64,000 bases of DNA from Aradus depressus (lineage: Eukaryota; Arthropoda; Insecta; Hemiptera; Aradidae), in NCBI GenBank assembly GCA_963662175.1, contig OY759215.1, positions 55,197,213-55,261,212 on the forward strand, in the 5' to 3' direction. The notes under the pieces were generated by a model. It was not told the origin of the DNA. It saw only the letters and a list, made by a program, of their open reading frames with translations, and did not search any database. The translations under genes were made by a program, and so were the position numbers. Every line of letters begins with the position of its first letter. The first letter of the stretch is position 1. Below, piece by piece: positions 43,490 through 53,291 of the stretch.

Positions 43490-43900
43490 GGGGTGCAGTT
43501 GCCTCGTACTACTGTAGACGCACAAGGCCTTTAGGGATAGATATCGATGACCCTTGGAAGAAGATATGAGTGTAGCTAAAAAATTTTCCTTGAATGGATA
43601 GTGGGAAAATGTCAACAACGTTGGTCACGAAGATGGCGGAACGACGTACGCGTACTTTCCGGGCGTTCTGGTACGTCTCCAATCTACGCGGGTACAGTCT
43701 AATCATTGGATGTCCCAGATATTTTCAGGCCACGAAGATTTCAACTACGAACTCCTCTTTTTTAAGAGGAAGAACAATCCGAACTTAATATGCTGAATGA
43801 CCAGGCCAGGGTGGAATTAATTCAAGGAACCGGATCATACCCTGGATTGGACCTGCGGCATCTGAAGATGGACACCGGTTACCTTATATTCCGCCGGTGT
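43490..43900 (+). pseudogene. Non-LTR retrotransposon ORF2 3' fragment, decayed
   Basis: Co-linear with 6240-6680: TACTGTAGACGC, CAACAACGTTGGTCACGA, GTACAGTCTAATCATTGGAT and CAGGTGGAAT-type blocks. Protein pieces are EWIVGKCQQRWS, then NHWMSQIFSGHEDFN and LLFFKRKNNPN. The segment encoding CSCG..EHV..CP is deleted, and at least two frameshifts are present. Confidence 0.65.
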
Positions 43901-44077
43901 ATAGCTCCTGACGGGTGCGGAAGAAAGCTGTGTTCGACTCTAATCTTCCATATCCTCACTTACGCTTCACTTAGATCGCGAGCTCTCTCGACACTTGACG
44001 GAGGGGAGATGTTGCACATGTGTAAGATGCACCCACAAATGTTAATAATAAATAAATAAGCGATATATTTACGAGTG

Positions 44078-44375
44078 TTATGGGAAGTCGAGGTTCTCTC
44101 GTGTAAGAATGAAATAACTCAGAACTTGGCCAATGTTTCGGGAACTATTTTTTTTTTTTATTCAGGGCGTGTTGTGATGTGTTTATATCTGTGTTTCATA
44201 GTGAACTGAGAGTTAGTGGACACAAACACATACCACCTTCACCACACACATTCATTCTAGTCATAAGAAAACTCTCAAGAAGGAAATAGTTTTAGGAAAC
44301 GTTTAGGAACGTTGGCCAAATTCTGAGTTTTCTTCTTTACACGATAGAACCTCGACTTTTCTCAACACTCGTAGA
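44078..44375. repeat. M1 palindromic element, short form
   Basis: Left end ACGAGTGTTATGGGAAGTCG, AGGTTCTCTCGTGTAAG; right end CGATAGAACCTCGACTTTTC, TCAACACTCGT. The outermost ACGAGTGTT / AACACTCGT pair gives the element limits. Central hairpin arms TGTGTTTATATCTGTG and ACACAAACACAT are diverged. Confidence 0.8.
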
Positions 44376-44492
44376 GAAATTTATTTATTGACTAGGGACA
44401 TTTTTATGATTGGGGCTAACAGATAACGATTCCCAAAATGTATCATTTAAATTTAAAAAAATAAGAACTCCTGGCAATTTCTCATTTTGTAG

Positions 44493-44609
44493 CAACCTAC
44501 TCGTATACCACAAACCGCATGTTGGTATCAGTTCTCATCGGATATTGGTTCTAGCCAAGACTGTTCGTTCCCTTGTCTAGCCTCCAATTACCCAACAAAG
44601 CTATCATAA
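44493..44609 (+). CDS. Weak candidate terminal exon
   Basis: Acceptor TTTCTCATTTTGTAG precedes 38 open codons (QPTRIPQTACWYQFSSDIGS, SQDCSFPCLASNYPTKLS), then TAA. Phase 0. No family recognised; length alone is within chance. Confidence 0.15.
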   Translation, partial: QPTRIPQTACWYQFSSDIGSSQDCSFPCLASNYPTKLS

Positions 44610-44756
44610 CTTGCAACGGTAGCTTGAACAAGGAAATTGTACATTATATAAGGGAAAATGTCGTTTCTATTTTTTTCTAGTTTCGTCGCTCTAATAGTCA
44701 GACCTAATTTTCAAAGCAACTATCTCAGATTATTTATCAATCCCATTTTTTTATGT

Positions 44757-45152
44757 TTTACTTCCCCAGTTATCCGAAGTATAGGGGAAGTTATGTAATT
44801 GATAAAATATTCGATGTTGAGTTATTACCGGAATTTCATGTTTTCCGACGCCCTGATTCCAAAAATGAAAAAAAAAAAAAAATCAGTCTGTGTGTGGCTG
44901 TGAACACGATAACTTCCGATAGAATGAATGTATCGAAACGACATTTTACATGTGTATCCAGAACCCCATAAGGACGGCACATAATGATTCTCAGCCAAAT
45001 CAGCCCAAGGGGAGGGGGGGGGGGGTTAGGGGGAGGCTTAACACAAAAACTTTTAATGTAAAGATTGTATTGACAAGTAATTCCATACGTAAATTCAAAA
45101 CTCCCATGGGGACGATACCTGTTCATTTTCTGGAGAATCGGCCGTGAGGTTC
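44757..45152 (-). repeat. P1 element, reverse orientation, right end lost
   Basis: Well-kept start: ACTTCCCCAGTTATCCGAAG, TATAGGGGAAGTTATGTAAT; AATTTCATGTTTTCCGACG, CCCTGATTCCAAAAATG, A run, CAGTCTGTGTGTGGCTGTGA. Ends GGAGAATCGGCCGTGAGG. Confidence 0.85.
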
Positions 45153-45261
45153 CCGAAACATGAAATTAATTGCTAACTCTTTCTTTAACGGTTGATTGCA
45201 TATTTACGAGACTTGCAGTGTATTTCAAGGATGGTCCAACCAAGGTCATGTTCCCCAAAAA

Positions 45262-45391
45262 GTTTCTTTGTGCCATGTGGGGTGGTTTAGTAACACATCT
45301 ACGTTCATCTAATTTAGATACTAATCGGGCATATAACGTTACTAATGTGTTTTAAGTTAAACCGAGGAACGCCAGGTAACCTGTTAGTGTT
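45262..45391 (+). mobile_element. Possible Helitron-like 3' end, copy 1
   Basis: GGGCATATAACGTTACTAAT, then AACGCCAGGTAACCTGTTAGTG. Related to the segment 230 bp downstream. Confidence 0.35.
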
Positions 45392-45549
45392 TTATAATCT
45401 TAGTGGGCATTAGTTCAGTTTACCTCTGTCTCAAAATTCACTTTGCCATTCAAGGATCCTCCAACTTAGAATATAGGCTATTGGCGTCTCAAAATTGTGA
45501 ACGAGAGAGGGACGGGGGACGCTTGACCAGATTTGCATATAATTCCTCA

Positions 45550-45624
45550 CGTAACATCCCTTATAAGCTTGATTACTGGGCATAAAGTTACTAACTGTGC
45601 AACGCCGGGTTACTTGCTAGTGAA
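45550..45624 (+). mobile_element. Possible Helitron-like 3' end, copy 2
   Basis: TTACTGGGCATAAAGTTACT, AACTGTGCAACGCCGGGTTA, CTTGCTAGTG. A CTAG ending after a GC-rich stretch, followed by T, resembles Helitron 3' ends; no clear preceding hairpin. Confidence 0.35.
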
Positions 45625-45805
45625 ACATAAAATAAAAACCGCACAAATATTGCTGTGACGACCTTAAGTGTTTTGGAAAATTGGCTATTGGAAGGAGGGG
45701 TGGTGATGCGGTACTTGATGTACCGCTTTCTTATATCTGAGCTGGACTAAGTCCTACTTTCCATCCCATAAACCTCTTCCTTTCATAGGATACATTGTCC
45801 AGGAA

Positions 45806-45925
45806 AAATTCATTGGTAAATCACCAGCATTGTACTTTTCCAAATCGAATTACTCATACTACTTTTTCTTTACACCTATATTCTCCTTTGGTTGATGTGG
45901 CTGAAAATAAGTAGGTTTCTTAGTT
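45806..45925 (+). repeat. P1 left-end fragment, diverged
   Basis: ATTGGTAAATCACCAGCATT, GTACTTTTCCAAATCGAATT, GGCTGAAAATAAGTAGG. Confidence 0.6.
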
Positions 45926-46225
45926 GCGGACTTTTATCCTGGGATGGACTTTCACAAGTGTTTTACCCTGGGAGGCCTGAATCCACATTTTGTGACAATA
46001 TATACATTCTGTATCCAAAAATTCGTGTTCAAGACAATCCATCATGTACATTCTGGGCAGGGTCATTTGCACACTTATTGTTAGACTGAAGACTGACGTG
46101 GAATATACCCACACACGACTGAAACGACAAGAACTGAACCGACGATTTGGGCAGCTCTATATATATTTATATACATTATTATTATTTTGTTCATATTCTC
46201 CATCACTTTAAATATATTATATAAA

Positions 46226-46515
46226 GGGAGCTTCGGTAGCTCAGTGGTATGCGTGCTTGCTTATTGAGCTCAAAATCGTGGGTTCGAAACCCGGCCGAGG
46301 CCCTTAGTTTATTTTATCTGGAAGGTAAAATAATCTGAAGCACGCCCTCCTTCGGATGAGACTTTAAGCGATGTTCCCGAGCCTGTACGATGTCAGGTAC
46401 TAGTTAAAGACTCCTACCCTAGGTGAATATGTCCACAAGGGTGACGAAACAGCGCCCTGGTAGTAGGCGATACGCCCTCTTAGTTAAAGCCCGGGCATGA
46501 GTCATAATAACTAAC
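46226..46515 (+). mobile_element. SINE-A copy with 11 bp target duplication
   Basis: Intact tRNA part (CGGTAGCTCAGTGGTATGCG, GTGGGTTCGAAACCCGGCCG). TATATTATATA occurs at 46213-46223 and 46516-46526, although the AT-rich site lowers its weight. Tail GAGTCATAATAACTAAC. Confidence 0.88.
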
Positions 46516-47270
46516 TATATTATATATATATATATATATTTATAATTATTTTGTACATATTCTCCATCACTTTACAGATACATTATTCTTTTTATTTATT
46601 TATATTTACTTTTCTATTTTTTCATTTATTTTTTTGAATTATTATTATTTATTCATCCCTTTATATTTAATTATTATTGCCATTCACTATTTTACTTTGT
46701 TCTATAAATTCATAATTGCCATCGAATTTACTTATGGTTTTTATGGATTGTAAATATGCTGAATAAATAAATATTATGATATCAGTGGAATCGTACTCAT
46801 CGATAGCCTTATCACATGATACATCACACCACTTTCCTGAATGAATTGAATTGGGTTGATCATCATTTCTTATCAAATATTTACGTTATGATACTAGCAA
46901 GTTGTTCCATATGAGAGACTACAATAGATTCCTTCTTGGCTAAGACTCACTCAGACCGTCTCCTCTCCTGTTCAACTTGGTATGTTGACTATGTTCTCTC
47001 TATATCGTTAATATTCCTCGAGTCGACTACATGGTCTCTGTTGAATAGCTAACTACAGACTGCCCTTGTGGTTTCCATGCCATCTCATCTGTCCCTGGCC
47101 ACAACTGTACACCATCCTCAGTACTTTAGTGACTAGTGACTGTCCCAACTGCCAACACCTGTCATCCCTCAGCATGCCTTCTCTCAATATCAATATCATA
47201 CAGAATTTGGAGATTCCGAGCAGATATAAGAGAAATTTGTGTTTGGTGTAAATATGCGTACTATTAGAAG

Positions 47271-47337
47271 AAGTTATTTACAAACAATGCTTGTTCAGAG
47301 ATCGTGGGGTCATACTCTTTTCAGCCGGTTGGACCTG
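47271..47337 (+). repeat. 67 bp direct repeat, copy 1
   Basis: AAGTTATTTACAAACAATGC through AGCCGGTTGGACCTG; nearly identical to 47621-47687. Confidence 0.9.
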
Positions 47338-47504
47338 TTATCAGGATATGTATGTAGTGTCATTTTTCTACATTTATTCCTACTTTTCTACATTATTTAT
47401 TCCGTTAGCTAATTTATGTACATTTATTTCTATGTGTAGTTGATTTTTCTAGATTCTTATGAATAGCGTAAAATTTCTATCCGAATAAGAAAGTTAAAAG
47501 TACG

Positions 47505-48017
47505 CAGTCTATTAATGACTGTCGAAGTAATGAATGTGACACGAAATTGTATATGTAAAACCAAAATCCCATAGGGAAGACACATATTAATTTTCAGCCG
47601 AAATTTATGTTTGTCAGAAAAAGTTATTTACAAAAAATGCTTGTTCAGAGATCGTGGGGTCATACTCTTTTCAGCCGGTTGGACCTGGCTTTAACACGAA
47701 AACTATAATCACTGCCAAAGTAATGAATGTATCAACACGACTTTTTTAATGAGAATTCAAAGCCCACATAAGGATGTTACCTATGAATGTTCAGGCAAAT
47801 TGGTTAAAGGATGGGGGAACAGAGATGGGGGCCCAACTCAAAAATCATAATAACTGTCGATATAATGAATGTATCAAAAAGAAATTAATATGAGGAATTA
47901 GAAGTCCCTGTGTAATTTTCAAGCGAATCGGTAAATGGATTTCAGAGGGAGAGTGAAAACTTATTTCATTAATCTGCACTGGGGAAGTACATTGCCGGTG
48001 ATTTGCTGACGTCTATT
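47505..48017 (-). repeat. P1 element, reverse orientation, with a 67 bp insert
   Basis: AATGACTGTCGAAGTAATGA at the start; tip CTGGGGAAGTACATTGCCGG, TGATTTGCTGACGTC at the end. The 67 bp direct-repeat copy 47621-47687 sits inside. Confidence 0.8.
47621..47687 (+). repeat. 67 bp direct repeat, copy 2, inside P1
   Basis: One difference from 47271-47337. It interrupts P1 between CAGCCGAAATTT and GCTTTAACACGAAAAC. Confidence 0.9.
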
Positions 48018-48124
48018 TTTATTTTAGCTCGCGTCAGGATGTCTGAAAGAACAAGTAGAATGCTGCATGTGAAATGTGATGATTTTTTAAGTTTTCCTAT
48101 TTCTATTTTAAAACTATGTATCCA

Positions 48125-48255
48125 TATTATAGATGTACCACTAAGGATGACGCAATAGTGTTCGACAATTAGGCTTGATGTATAAAATGAACAGTGGGAA
48201 AACAACATGTTTCTTTGAATGTCTCATTGCACAATATCTTACTACCATTTAAGAA
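48125..48255 (+). repeat. M4 repeat, diverged
   Basis: GATGTACCACTAAGGATGAC, GCAATAGTG, ATGAACAGTGGGAAAACAAC, then CAATATCTTACTACCATTTA. It ends about 30 bp before a candidate exon. Confidence 0.5.
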
Positions 48256-48284
48256 AATTTCAGTTTTGTTTGTTATTGTTGCAG

Positions 48285-48387
48285 ATGGAGGCAGATTGTT
48301 TGGAAGACTACTGGGCCGAGTACCGGATAATTCGAGAATCGAGAAGACCTTCGCAGGACCATGAAGAGGACAATTCCAATTCTCCTG
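48285..48387 (+). CDS. Candidate coding exon (ATG directly after acceptor)
   Basis: Acceptor TTTGTTATTGTTGCAG is directly followed by ATG. The open frame MEADCLEDYWAEYRIIRESR, RPSQDHEEDNSNSP reaches donor CCTG|GTAGGT in phase 1. Acidic/hydrophilic, more even in base composition than its flanks. It joins in phase to 49502, giving a 62-residue stretch ending at a stop. ATG at the exon edge suggests a first coding exon, or an internal one. No family recognised. Confidence 0.35.
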
Positions 48388-48644
48388 GTAGGTTTTTTTT
48401 TTTTATTTCTGAAAAACGCTTATGTGATACTGCTGACAAACCTCTCTAAGTGTTGAAATGGCCTCACTTGAAAACTACTAAAGATAGGCAATGAAGAGCT
48501 GAATTTAATGCCATTCTTCGGCCAAACTGTTTTTAAATGACACTAGAATATGCAATTGTGCGAATTAACATATTTTATAAATGAAAGTTCAAAATGAAGA
48601 AATTTTTTTTTGATTTCGTTTTACTATATGCCATACTCTCGTTA

Positions 48645-49462
48645 CTTAATCTAAAATTTCATGTTTTTCGATCCCCTGTTTTCAAAAAATAATAAAATGA
48701 GTGTGTCTATGATCATGATAACTCCTGATAGAATCAATGTATCGACATGAAATTTTATATATGTATCCAGAACTCCATAAAATGACAACCATTGATTTAG
48801 TCACAGAAACTCTAATAACTGCCGTTGTAATGAATGTGTTGAGAGGGAATTTAATATGTAAATTCGAGGGCGCCGGTAGCTCAGTGGTATGCGTGCTTGA
48901 CTTCTGAGCTCAAGAACGTGGGTTCGTAACCCGACCGAGGCCCTTAGTTTATTTTATCTGGGAGGTAAAATAAACTTAAGCAGGCCGTCCTTCGGATGGG
49001 ACGTTAAGCGATAGTCCCGAGCCTGTACGATGTCAGGTACTCGTTAAAGACACCTACCCTAGGGGAATAAAAATTTAGGACTCTCATAGTAGAGTCGGGC
49101 ACAAGTCCACCAGAGTGACAAAAGAGCGCTCTAGTAGTAGGCAATATGACCTTATAGTTAAAGCCCGGCATGATTCATAAAACCTAACCTAATATGTACA
49201 TTCAAAACTATATATGGACGACACCAATTAAATTTCAGGCAAATCATGTAAAGAGAAGGATGGATCAGAGGAGGCTCAACTCAAAAACTCTAATCGCCAA
49301 TGTAACGAATGTATGAATGAGGTTTTAAAATTGCCTGTATAAGTCAACTATTGATTTTTTTAGCTAAATGGCTCGATTGGTTATATAGAGAGAGCGAGAG
49401 CGAAAATTTATTTGATTAATTCTTGCTGGGGCGGTACATTGCCAGTGATTTACCGACGACGT
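48645..49462 (-). repeat. P1 element, reverse orientation, split by a SINE
   Basis: AAAATTTCATGTTTTTCGAT, CCCCTGTTTTCAAAAAATAA at the start; TTCTTGCTGGGGCGGTACAT, GATTTACCGACGAC at the end. SINE-A 48867-49189 lies within. The whole lies in the putative intron 48388-49501. Confidence 0.82.
48867..49189 (+). mobile_element. SINE-A copy with 14 bp target duplication
   Basis: Complete head GGCGCCGGTAGCTCAGTGGT. TAATATGTAAATTC (48852-48865) and TAATATGTACATTC (49190-49203) differ by one base. Tail AAAACCTAACC. Confidence 0.93.
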
Positions 49463-49501
49463 TTTTGTATCTGTATGTTAAGTCTGCTGGTCTCTGTGCA
49501 G

Positions 49502-49587
49502 AAACCCTTCAGCCTCACTGGATAATCAGAAATTTTTGGTGGGCCAACGATTGGAAAACTACAGAGAGAAAAAAACTATTTTTCTAA
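49502..49587 (+). CDS. Candidate terminal coding exon, phase-matched to 48285
   Basis: Acceptor TGCTGGTCTCTGTGCAG; 2 nt, then TLQPHWIIRNFWWANDWKTT, ERKKLFF, stop. The 2 leading bases complete the codon left by the donor at 48388 (G+AA = Glu). Tryptophan-rich. No family known to me. The intron between them is 1114 bp and filled by P1 and SINE-A. Confidence 0.27.
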
Positions 49588-50159
49588 ATTATTCTAAAAT
49601 CTGAATAATCTTTCAGGGTAGGTGAAAATATTTTTAAATAGTTCCATATGGATACGAAGATCCAGTCATGTCTTGAATATTTATGTAGAAATTAGCATAT
49701 ATAAAAGGCATAATATATTTAAATTTACATATTAGACTATAGTCTGTTATGAGACAGCATCTGAAGGACCAATGTAGGTTTAACCAGTATTATTAATCTA
49801 TCGTCAAATGGAATTCCTTATTAAAACTTCTTTCGAGGTACGTGATTTCAAGATATACATTTAAGGTGTGGGTTAAGAGTCTTGTGAAGACTTAACTTTA
49901 GGGTTTAGGGATTAGCTCTTACTTGAGTTGTCCTTAGGTGCTTCACAAACACCTACCGGGATCTTCATCTTTCTTATACATTTGGCTGATTTGTGAGAGG
50001 TTAAATACTTAACTTAGAACAGAAATATCAAGGAGGTTAATTCGCTACGTTTGGTTTGAAAGAAATATTAATATTTAATAAATTATTAGTAGTGCGTGCT
50101 AAATTTGACTAAAACTTAAAAAAAAACCGACACAAAAAATATACATTTAAAAAGAGGGC
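49588..50159. other. AT-rich spacer
   Basis: No gene or named repeat. If 49502-49587 is a last exon, this would hold its 3' UTR, but no clear AATAAA signal is close downstream. Confidence 0.4.
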
Positions 50160-50182
50160 GGGGGGGGGGGGGGGGGGGGGGG
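50160..50182. repeat. Poly-G tract
   Basis: About 23 G. Confidence 0.95.
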
Positions 50183-50698
50183 TGGCCTTATAAACATTTG
50201 AGCTCAAAACTCCAAGCCTCTAGCTGTAATAGAGACCGAGATCCCTACACAGGCTCTGATGAAACCTGAAGATCTTGGAAACGGCATATACGATTTCCAC
50301 CAAACATGGCTAAGAACCATCTCGCAAATACCAGTTTTTGAAACAAAAAAACAGCTTTCAAATCGTCTTGGAGCTACGATGCCACAGACAGACACATACA
50401 CGCACACAAACATTGGTTTCTAACGTATAACACCGCTTCTCTTACGTCAGGGGTTAATAATAATCAATGGTAATACACCTAATAAAAAAATTTCGGGTTT
50501 TAAGAATACTTTTTGCCCCATTCCTCTTCGGGGGCATTGCGCGTCCGTATCTTGCTTCTTTACAAAATTATTGCTATAAATTTCAGCTTCTTCATATAAT
50601 TGTTCTTCTTTAATTGCTTTGTCCTTAAACCAAGGTGCCTGTAAAAATCCCAAAATGATCACGGTGGTAGTTGGCCGATATGCATAAGGTCATAACTG

Positions 50699-50722
50699 AG
50701 AAAAAAAAAAAAAAAAAAAAAA
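50699..50722. repeat. Poly-A tract
   Basis: About 23 A, just before a P1 fragment; P1 copies often carry an A/T run at this position. Confidence 0.9.
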
Positions 50723-50734
50723 CTTTTTGGGATC

Positions 50735-50828
50735 AGATGTTTGGAAAACATGAAATTCCTGTGAAAACTCATCTTCGAATTTCTGACCCCTTTTTTATTT
50801 ATGCTAACTTCCCCCTGTATCTAGAATC
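50735..50828 (+). repeat. P1 fragment, 3' end
   Basis: TTTGGAAAACATGAAATTCC, GTGAAAACTCATCTTCGAAT, TTCTGACC, then CTAACTTCCCCCTGTAT. Confidence 0.7.
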
Positions 50829-51104
50829 TACCTTTTGAAACAGTATTACTTTATTGTGGCCATTAAATGTGTATGAATGGGGGATTTGCCCATTAGTTTT
50901 CCGAACGGTGACTGACCAGACAGGTCAGTCAGCCTTCCCCTGGTCTCCTTACTCTCCTATTAAATAAGTGAAACTTGGCGGTGAGTTCCACCGAACCGTG
51001 CATGATTGTAGCGCTACCGCGGCTCTGTAGCTCCCCATTCTACCGTTCGCTTCGTTCCCCCTCTCCCCAAAGAAAAACTCGGGTTAACAGGGGCAGTTGG
51101 CAGA

Positions 51105-51337
51105 AAGGTCCTTCGGATGGGACGTTAAGCGATGGTCGCGAGCCTCTACGATATCAGGTACTCGTTAAAGACCCCTTAGGTGAATACAAATTTAGGGTAG
51201 GCAAAATTTAGGACTCCCTCAGTAGAGTCGGGCTTTTGTCCACCAGAGTGAAGAAAGAGCGCTCTGATAGTAGGCGATATGACCTGGTAGCTATAGCCCG
51301 GGCATGAGTCATAAAACCAAACCTCTAACCTAAAGAC
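51105..51337 (+). mobile_element. SINE-A copy, head lost
   Basis: GTCCTTCGGATGGGACGTTA, AGCGATGGTCGCGAGCC; tail GAGTCATAAAACCAAACCTC, TAACC. Confidence 0.88.
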
Positions 51338-51355
51338 AATTTTTAGTTGGTTATT

Positions 51356-51463
51356 GTGACTCATTCCCGGGTATTAACTACTGATAGACATGAAGTCCGA
51401 CTCTATTGTGGTGATTCTAAATGTTGCCTACCCAGGGGTCTTTATTGAATACCTGACATCGGA
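51356..51463 (-). mobile_element. SINE-A fragment, tail to tail with the previous copy
   Basis: TGACTCATTCCCGGGTATTA, CGACTCTATTGTGGTGATTC, TACCTGACATCGG. GCGCTCTGG segment missing. Confidence 0.8.
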
Positions 51464-51779
51464 CCTTCGCTCAGTAATCGCTTTATAATTGATATATTAA
51501 CAGACAATTAACTAATTAAATAATTTCACTAATAGTTATAGTTGGACATATTCAAAATGCCATAATGTTTGTAATATTTAACTGGAAAGAATTAATGTAA
51601 ACTTATCTAAGGCAGTTAAAGATAACATTTTAAAGCAACAATACCATTAAACTGTAATGGGTAGTGGATCCAGCCAGTTTTGTCAGTCGCTCGTTTCCCA
51701 ATGTATTTCTGAAAACGTCTTGATTCCTTCGAGCTAAGAAGATGATATTTCCACTTCAGAAGTGAAAATTGATATTATT
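51464..51779. other. Spacer
   Basis: Nothing recognised. Confidence 0.5.
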
Positions 51780-51885
51780 TGGGAGGAGGGTTCGTTTTTA
51801 TTGCTTTTTGAAGAGGGAGCAAAAACGTTCGTTTAATTCGTTGTGGGGATGTACGTTGGTGGTGATTCACCGACGACTTTTTTTA
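51780..51885 (-). repeat. P1 right-end fragment
   Basis: AGAGGGAGCAAAAACGTTCG, AATTCGTTGTGGGGATGTAC, GGTGATTCACCGACGAC. Confidence 0.72.
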
Positions 51886-52231
51886 GTGTTGAAATTGGGG
51901 ATAGAGAACAAAAACAGAAATCTCCGTTTTTCCTTACGTTGAAGCTGGGTAATTTCCTGACTAAGAGGTAACCGTTCAAGAGAAGTGTAGCCAACCTTTA
52001 AATTGGTGAATTAAAGTTATTAGGTTGTCTGTCTTGGCTCGGGACAGGGAACAACTTCAGCAAAGATCTTCAGTCACGCTACCCCATATCATGTGGCTGA
52101 CACAGAAACAAGGCGGTCGTTTGGGGGCCCTGTCCTACCTAAGACTGGGACATAGTCTTGTCTCCAATCTTCATTTTTCGAGCAACCTGCACATATTATC
52201 CTTAAGTGATTTAGTTCAGCGCCTATTAGGC

Positions 52232-52320
52232 AATAGTGTACTTCGTCAGCACGAATTAACCAACTACGTTTTCGTTTTCCTTTCGAAGCAGTAAATCGAT
52301 CTGTACCTACTTCCCAGTTG
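52232..52320 (+). repeat. P1 left-end fragment
   Basis: AGTGTACTTCGTCAGCACGA, ATTAACCAACTACGTTTTCG, then a diverged remainder. Confidence 0.6.
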
Positions 52321-52342
52321 GAATTTTTCGTAATTAAATCAG

Positions 52343-52805
52343 GCCTTCTGAGCTCAAGAACGTGGTTTCGAAACCCGACCGAAGCCCTTAGTTTATTTTA
52401 TCTGGGGAGTAAAATAAACTTAAGCACGCCGTCCTTCGGATGGGACGGTTAGCGATGATCCTGAGTCTGTACGATGTCAAGTACTTACCTACTCTAAATG
52501 AATAGACTTAGGTAGACAAAATTTAAGTCTCTCACAGTAGTGCCGGTCTTATGTAGACAGATTGAAAGAGCGCTCTCGTAGTCGGAGATAAATAGACCTA
52601 GGTAGACAAAATTTAGGTCTCTCACAGTAGTGCCGGTCTTATGTAGACAGATTGAAAGAGCGCTCTCGTAGTCGGAGATGAATAGACTTAGGTAGACAAA
52701 ATTTAAGTCTCTCGCAGTAGTGCCGGTCTTATGTAGACAGATTGAAAGAGCGCTCTCGTAGTCGGCGATATACCCTCGTAATCGCCATGAGTCACAATAA
52801 CTAAC
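52343..52805 (+). mobile_element. SINE-A copy with internal triplication
   Basis: Begins in the anticodon-arm region (CTTCTGAGCTCAAGAACGTG); GTTTCGAAACCCGACC; CGTCCTTCGGATGGGACGGT. The 3' half is expanded threefold (52501-52770). Tail GAGTCACAATAACTAACTA. No TSD was sought because the head is lost. Confidence 0.87.
52501..52770 (+). repeat. Three tandem 90 bp units inside a SINE
   Basis: Units 52501-52590, 52591-52680 and 52681-52770, each starting AATAGAC(T/C)TAGGTAGAC and ending GTAGTCGG(A/C)GAT. Differences number only a handful, so the expansion is recent relative to the SINE insertion. Confidence 0.95.
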
Positions 52806-53099
52806 TATTTATTAAATGTGTATTAATAACGTAATATAATGTTCAACTACGGAATGCTTCAATGTGTGATCTGATCACAGTTTTCTGTAATATTTTACCA
52901 ATTTCTAAAACTAATAGATACTGGAGAGAGTGAATTTTGTAGAAAACACAAATACAACAATATGAGAGAATACTGGAGTGGAACGGGCTACACCAAACCA
53001 TAAAATTGATCCTTAAAAGTGGAATTGGGTCGGTGTAGTGTGTGTTCCTTTCGTTGTCTGGTCAAATGAATGCCGTCAGTGTATTTATGACAATAATAT

Positions 53100-53231
53100 A
53101 TGGAGGTCACGGTGACGGGGTCTCTGAATGGGGAGAACAGTAAAGAAAGCGAATATAAAAACCAACCTCAACATGCGAACAAGAAGAACCATCCTGAAAA
53201 GAACCACGAAGATATTACAAAAAAAAAAAGC
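53100..53231 (+). other. Short hydrophilic open frame, unassigned
   Basis: ATG at 53100 opens MEVTVTGSLNGENSKESEYK, NQPQHANKKNHPEKNHEDIT, then an A run and the P1 boundary. The longer frame of 73 codons is a chimera with P1. No splice signal or homology known. Confidence 0.12.
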
Positions 53232-53291
53232 ATAAGTTTTCTCTCTCTCTTACCAATTTACCTTTTTGGCTACAAATCAATAGTTGATTTA

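Noticed and set aside
46226..46310. tRNA genes at SINE heads (also 9188, 21504)
   Set aside because: tRNA-like only to the B box; the 3' side continues as SINE with TSDs.
49885..49910. TTTAGGGTTTAGGG-like telomere motif
   Set aside because: Only two units, and of the plant type; chance in AT-rich DNA.
52025..52294. 89-codon plus frame
   Set aside because: Runs into a P1 left end; no domain seen.
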